Shown: piece after piece, positions 5,148 through 5,533 of the stretch
Position numbering within the stretch: the stretch's first letter is position 1
Layout: the number at the start of each line of letters is the position of its first letter
DNA from: Mesorhizobium sp.
GTDB taxonomy: Bacteria > Pseudomonadota > Alphaproteobacteria > Rhizobiales > Rhizobiaceae
Assembly (NCBI GenBank): GCA_019509685.1
Contig: JAEKLU010000313.1
Coordinates: forward strand, 1-5,533
Length of the DNA stretch: 5,533 bases
Reading direction: 5' to 3'
Notes under the pieces: generated by a model
Databases searched by the model: none
Seen by the model: only the letters and a program-made list of their open reading frames with translations
What the model was told of the DNA's origin: nothing
Program-made: the position numbers and the translations under genes

Positions 5148-5533
5148 ATGACAAGAACCGTCTCCACCTTGATCGGCTTTGTGGCCATCCTGACATGGTC
5201 GTTCCTGGCGCTGCTTTCGACCGCGGCCGGGCCGATCCCGCCGTTCCAGCTTGCCGCCATGACCTTCTTCCTGGGCGGCATGGTGGGCGTTGTGAGCTGG
5301 ATTTTCCGGCCGCACGCGATCCGATCGCTACGCCAGCCCTGGCAGGTCTGGGCGCTGGGCGTCGCCGGGCTCTGCATCTACCATTGCGCCTATTTCTTCG
5401 CGATCCAGTCGGCGCCGCCGGTCGAGGTCAGCCTGATCGCCTATCTGTGGCCGCTGCTGATCGTGGTGTTTGCCGCGTTCCTGCCCGGCGAGACGCTGAA
5501 AGCGCATCACATCATCGGTGTGCTGCTCGGCCT
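5148..5533 (+). CDS. YddG-like DMT/EamA family exporter, N-terminal part
   Basis: The 5' part of a gene that runs off the window; 128 codons are visible from this start. The beginning, MTRTVSTLIGFVAILTWS, and the later segment PVEVSLIAYLWPLLIVVFAAF (which extends to about residue 111) follow the pattern of E. coli YddG, an inner-membrane exporter linked to aromatic amino acids and paraquat, including the conserved Y-L-W-P. Four hydrophobic segments can be seen (about 8-26, 32-50, 66-85, 91-110), in line with the ten-helix DMT fold. Substrate is not predictable. Start choice: the frame is open back to 4974 with in-frame ATGs at 4983, 5022, 5040 and 5142. The ATG at 5040 has a good SD, but the 34 codons from 5040 to 5141 have G/C at only 18 third positions, against 29 of the first 34 codons from 5148, and the YddG-like similarity begins at 5148. 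I therefore place the start at 5148 (or 5142), with 5040 possible. Confidence 0.8.
   Translation, partial: MTRTVSTLIGFVAILTWSFLALLSTAAGPIPPFQLAAMTFFLGGMVGVVSWIFRPHAIRSLRQPWQVWALGVAGLCIYHCAYFFAIQSAPPVEVSLIAYLWPLLIVVFAAFLPGETLKAHHIIGVLLG

Noticed and set aside
4739..5377. Minus-strand open frame of 212 codons spanning the divergent region
   Set aside because: It overlaps the glycosyltransferase N-terminus in another frame and runs antisense to the exporter; no family features and no SD.
1..5533. Mobile element, CRISPR array, phage gene, toxin-antitoxin pair or tRNA
   Set aside because: No transposase-like protein, regularly spaced repeats, small toxin/antitoxin pair or tRNA-like cloverleaf was found; base composition looks even throughout by eye.

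Overview
This is a high-GC window with strongly GC-biased third codon positions, good Shine-Dalgarno (SD) sites before most genes, and long antisense open frames that are only by-products of that bias. Gene content (a ThuA protein of the rhizobial type beside a Gfo/Idh/MocA dehydrogenase, a DUF849/BKACE enzyme, a YddG-like exporter) suggests an alphaproteobacterium of the Rhizobiales, probably Mesorhizobium-like. That placement is inferred from protein character and composition; there is no rRNA or other marker gene here.

Layout. (1) 1-423, plus strand: the 3' end of a BKACE (DUF849) family gene, its start lying outside the window. (2) 439-2797, minus strand: a three-gene cluster transcribed right to left, thuA-like (2797-2012), a Gfo/Idh/MocA dehydrogenase (1923-865), and a GFA/CENP-V-type zinc protein (840-439). 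Each gene has its own clear SD. The gaps are 88 and 24 bases. (3) 2798-2937: a divergent control region with a large inverted repeat, a LacI-family-like operator core and weak promoter candidates. (4) 2938-3693, plus strand: a DUF4239 (bestrophin-like) membrane protein. It converges on (5) 3696-4937, minus strand: a GT1-type glycosyltransferase; the two stop codons are 2 bases apart. (6) 4938-5147: a second divergent control region. (7) 5148-5533, plus strand: the 5' end of a YddG-like DMT/EamA exporter that runs off the window. No gene-free stretch reaches 300 bases; the longest is 4938-5147.

How the genes fit together. The thuA plus dehydrogenase pair resembles the thuA/thuB pair of Sinorhizobium meliloti, where the two products take part in turning trehalose into 3-ketotrehalose. 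The thuEFGK transporter genes that accompany that pair in S. meliloti are absent here, and a GFA-type gene follows instead, so the cluster may act on another disaccharide or glycoside. The remaining genes look like independent housekeeping or accessory functions with no visible pathway link. I found no tRNA, rRNA, CRISPR array, insertion sequence or phage gene. The window reads mainly as ordinary chromosomal metabolic sequence; the items most worth checking are the catabolic cluster's substrate and the small regulatory structures in the two divergent regions.
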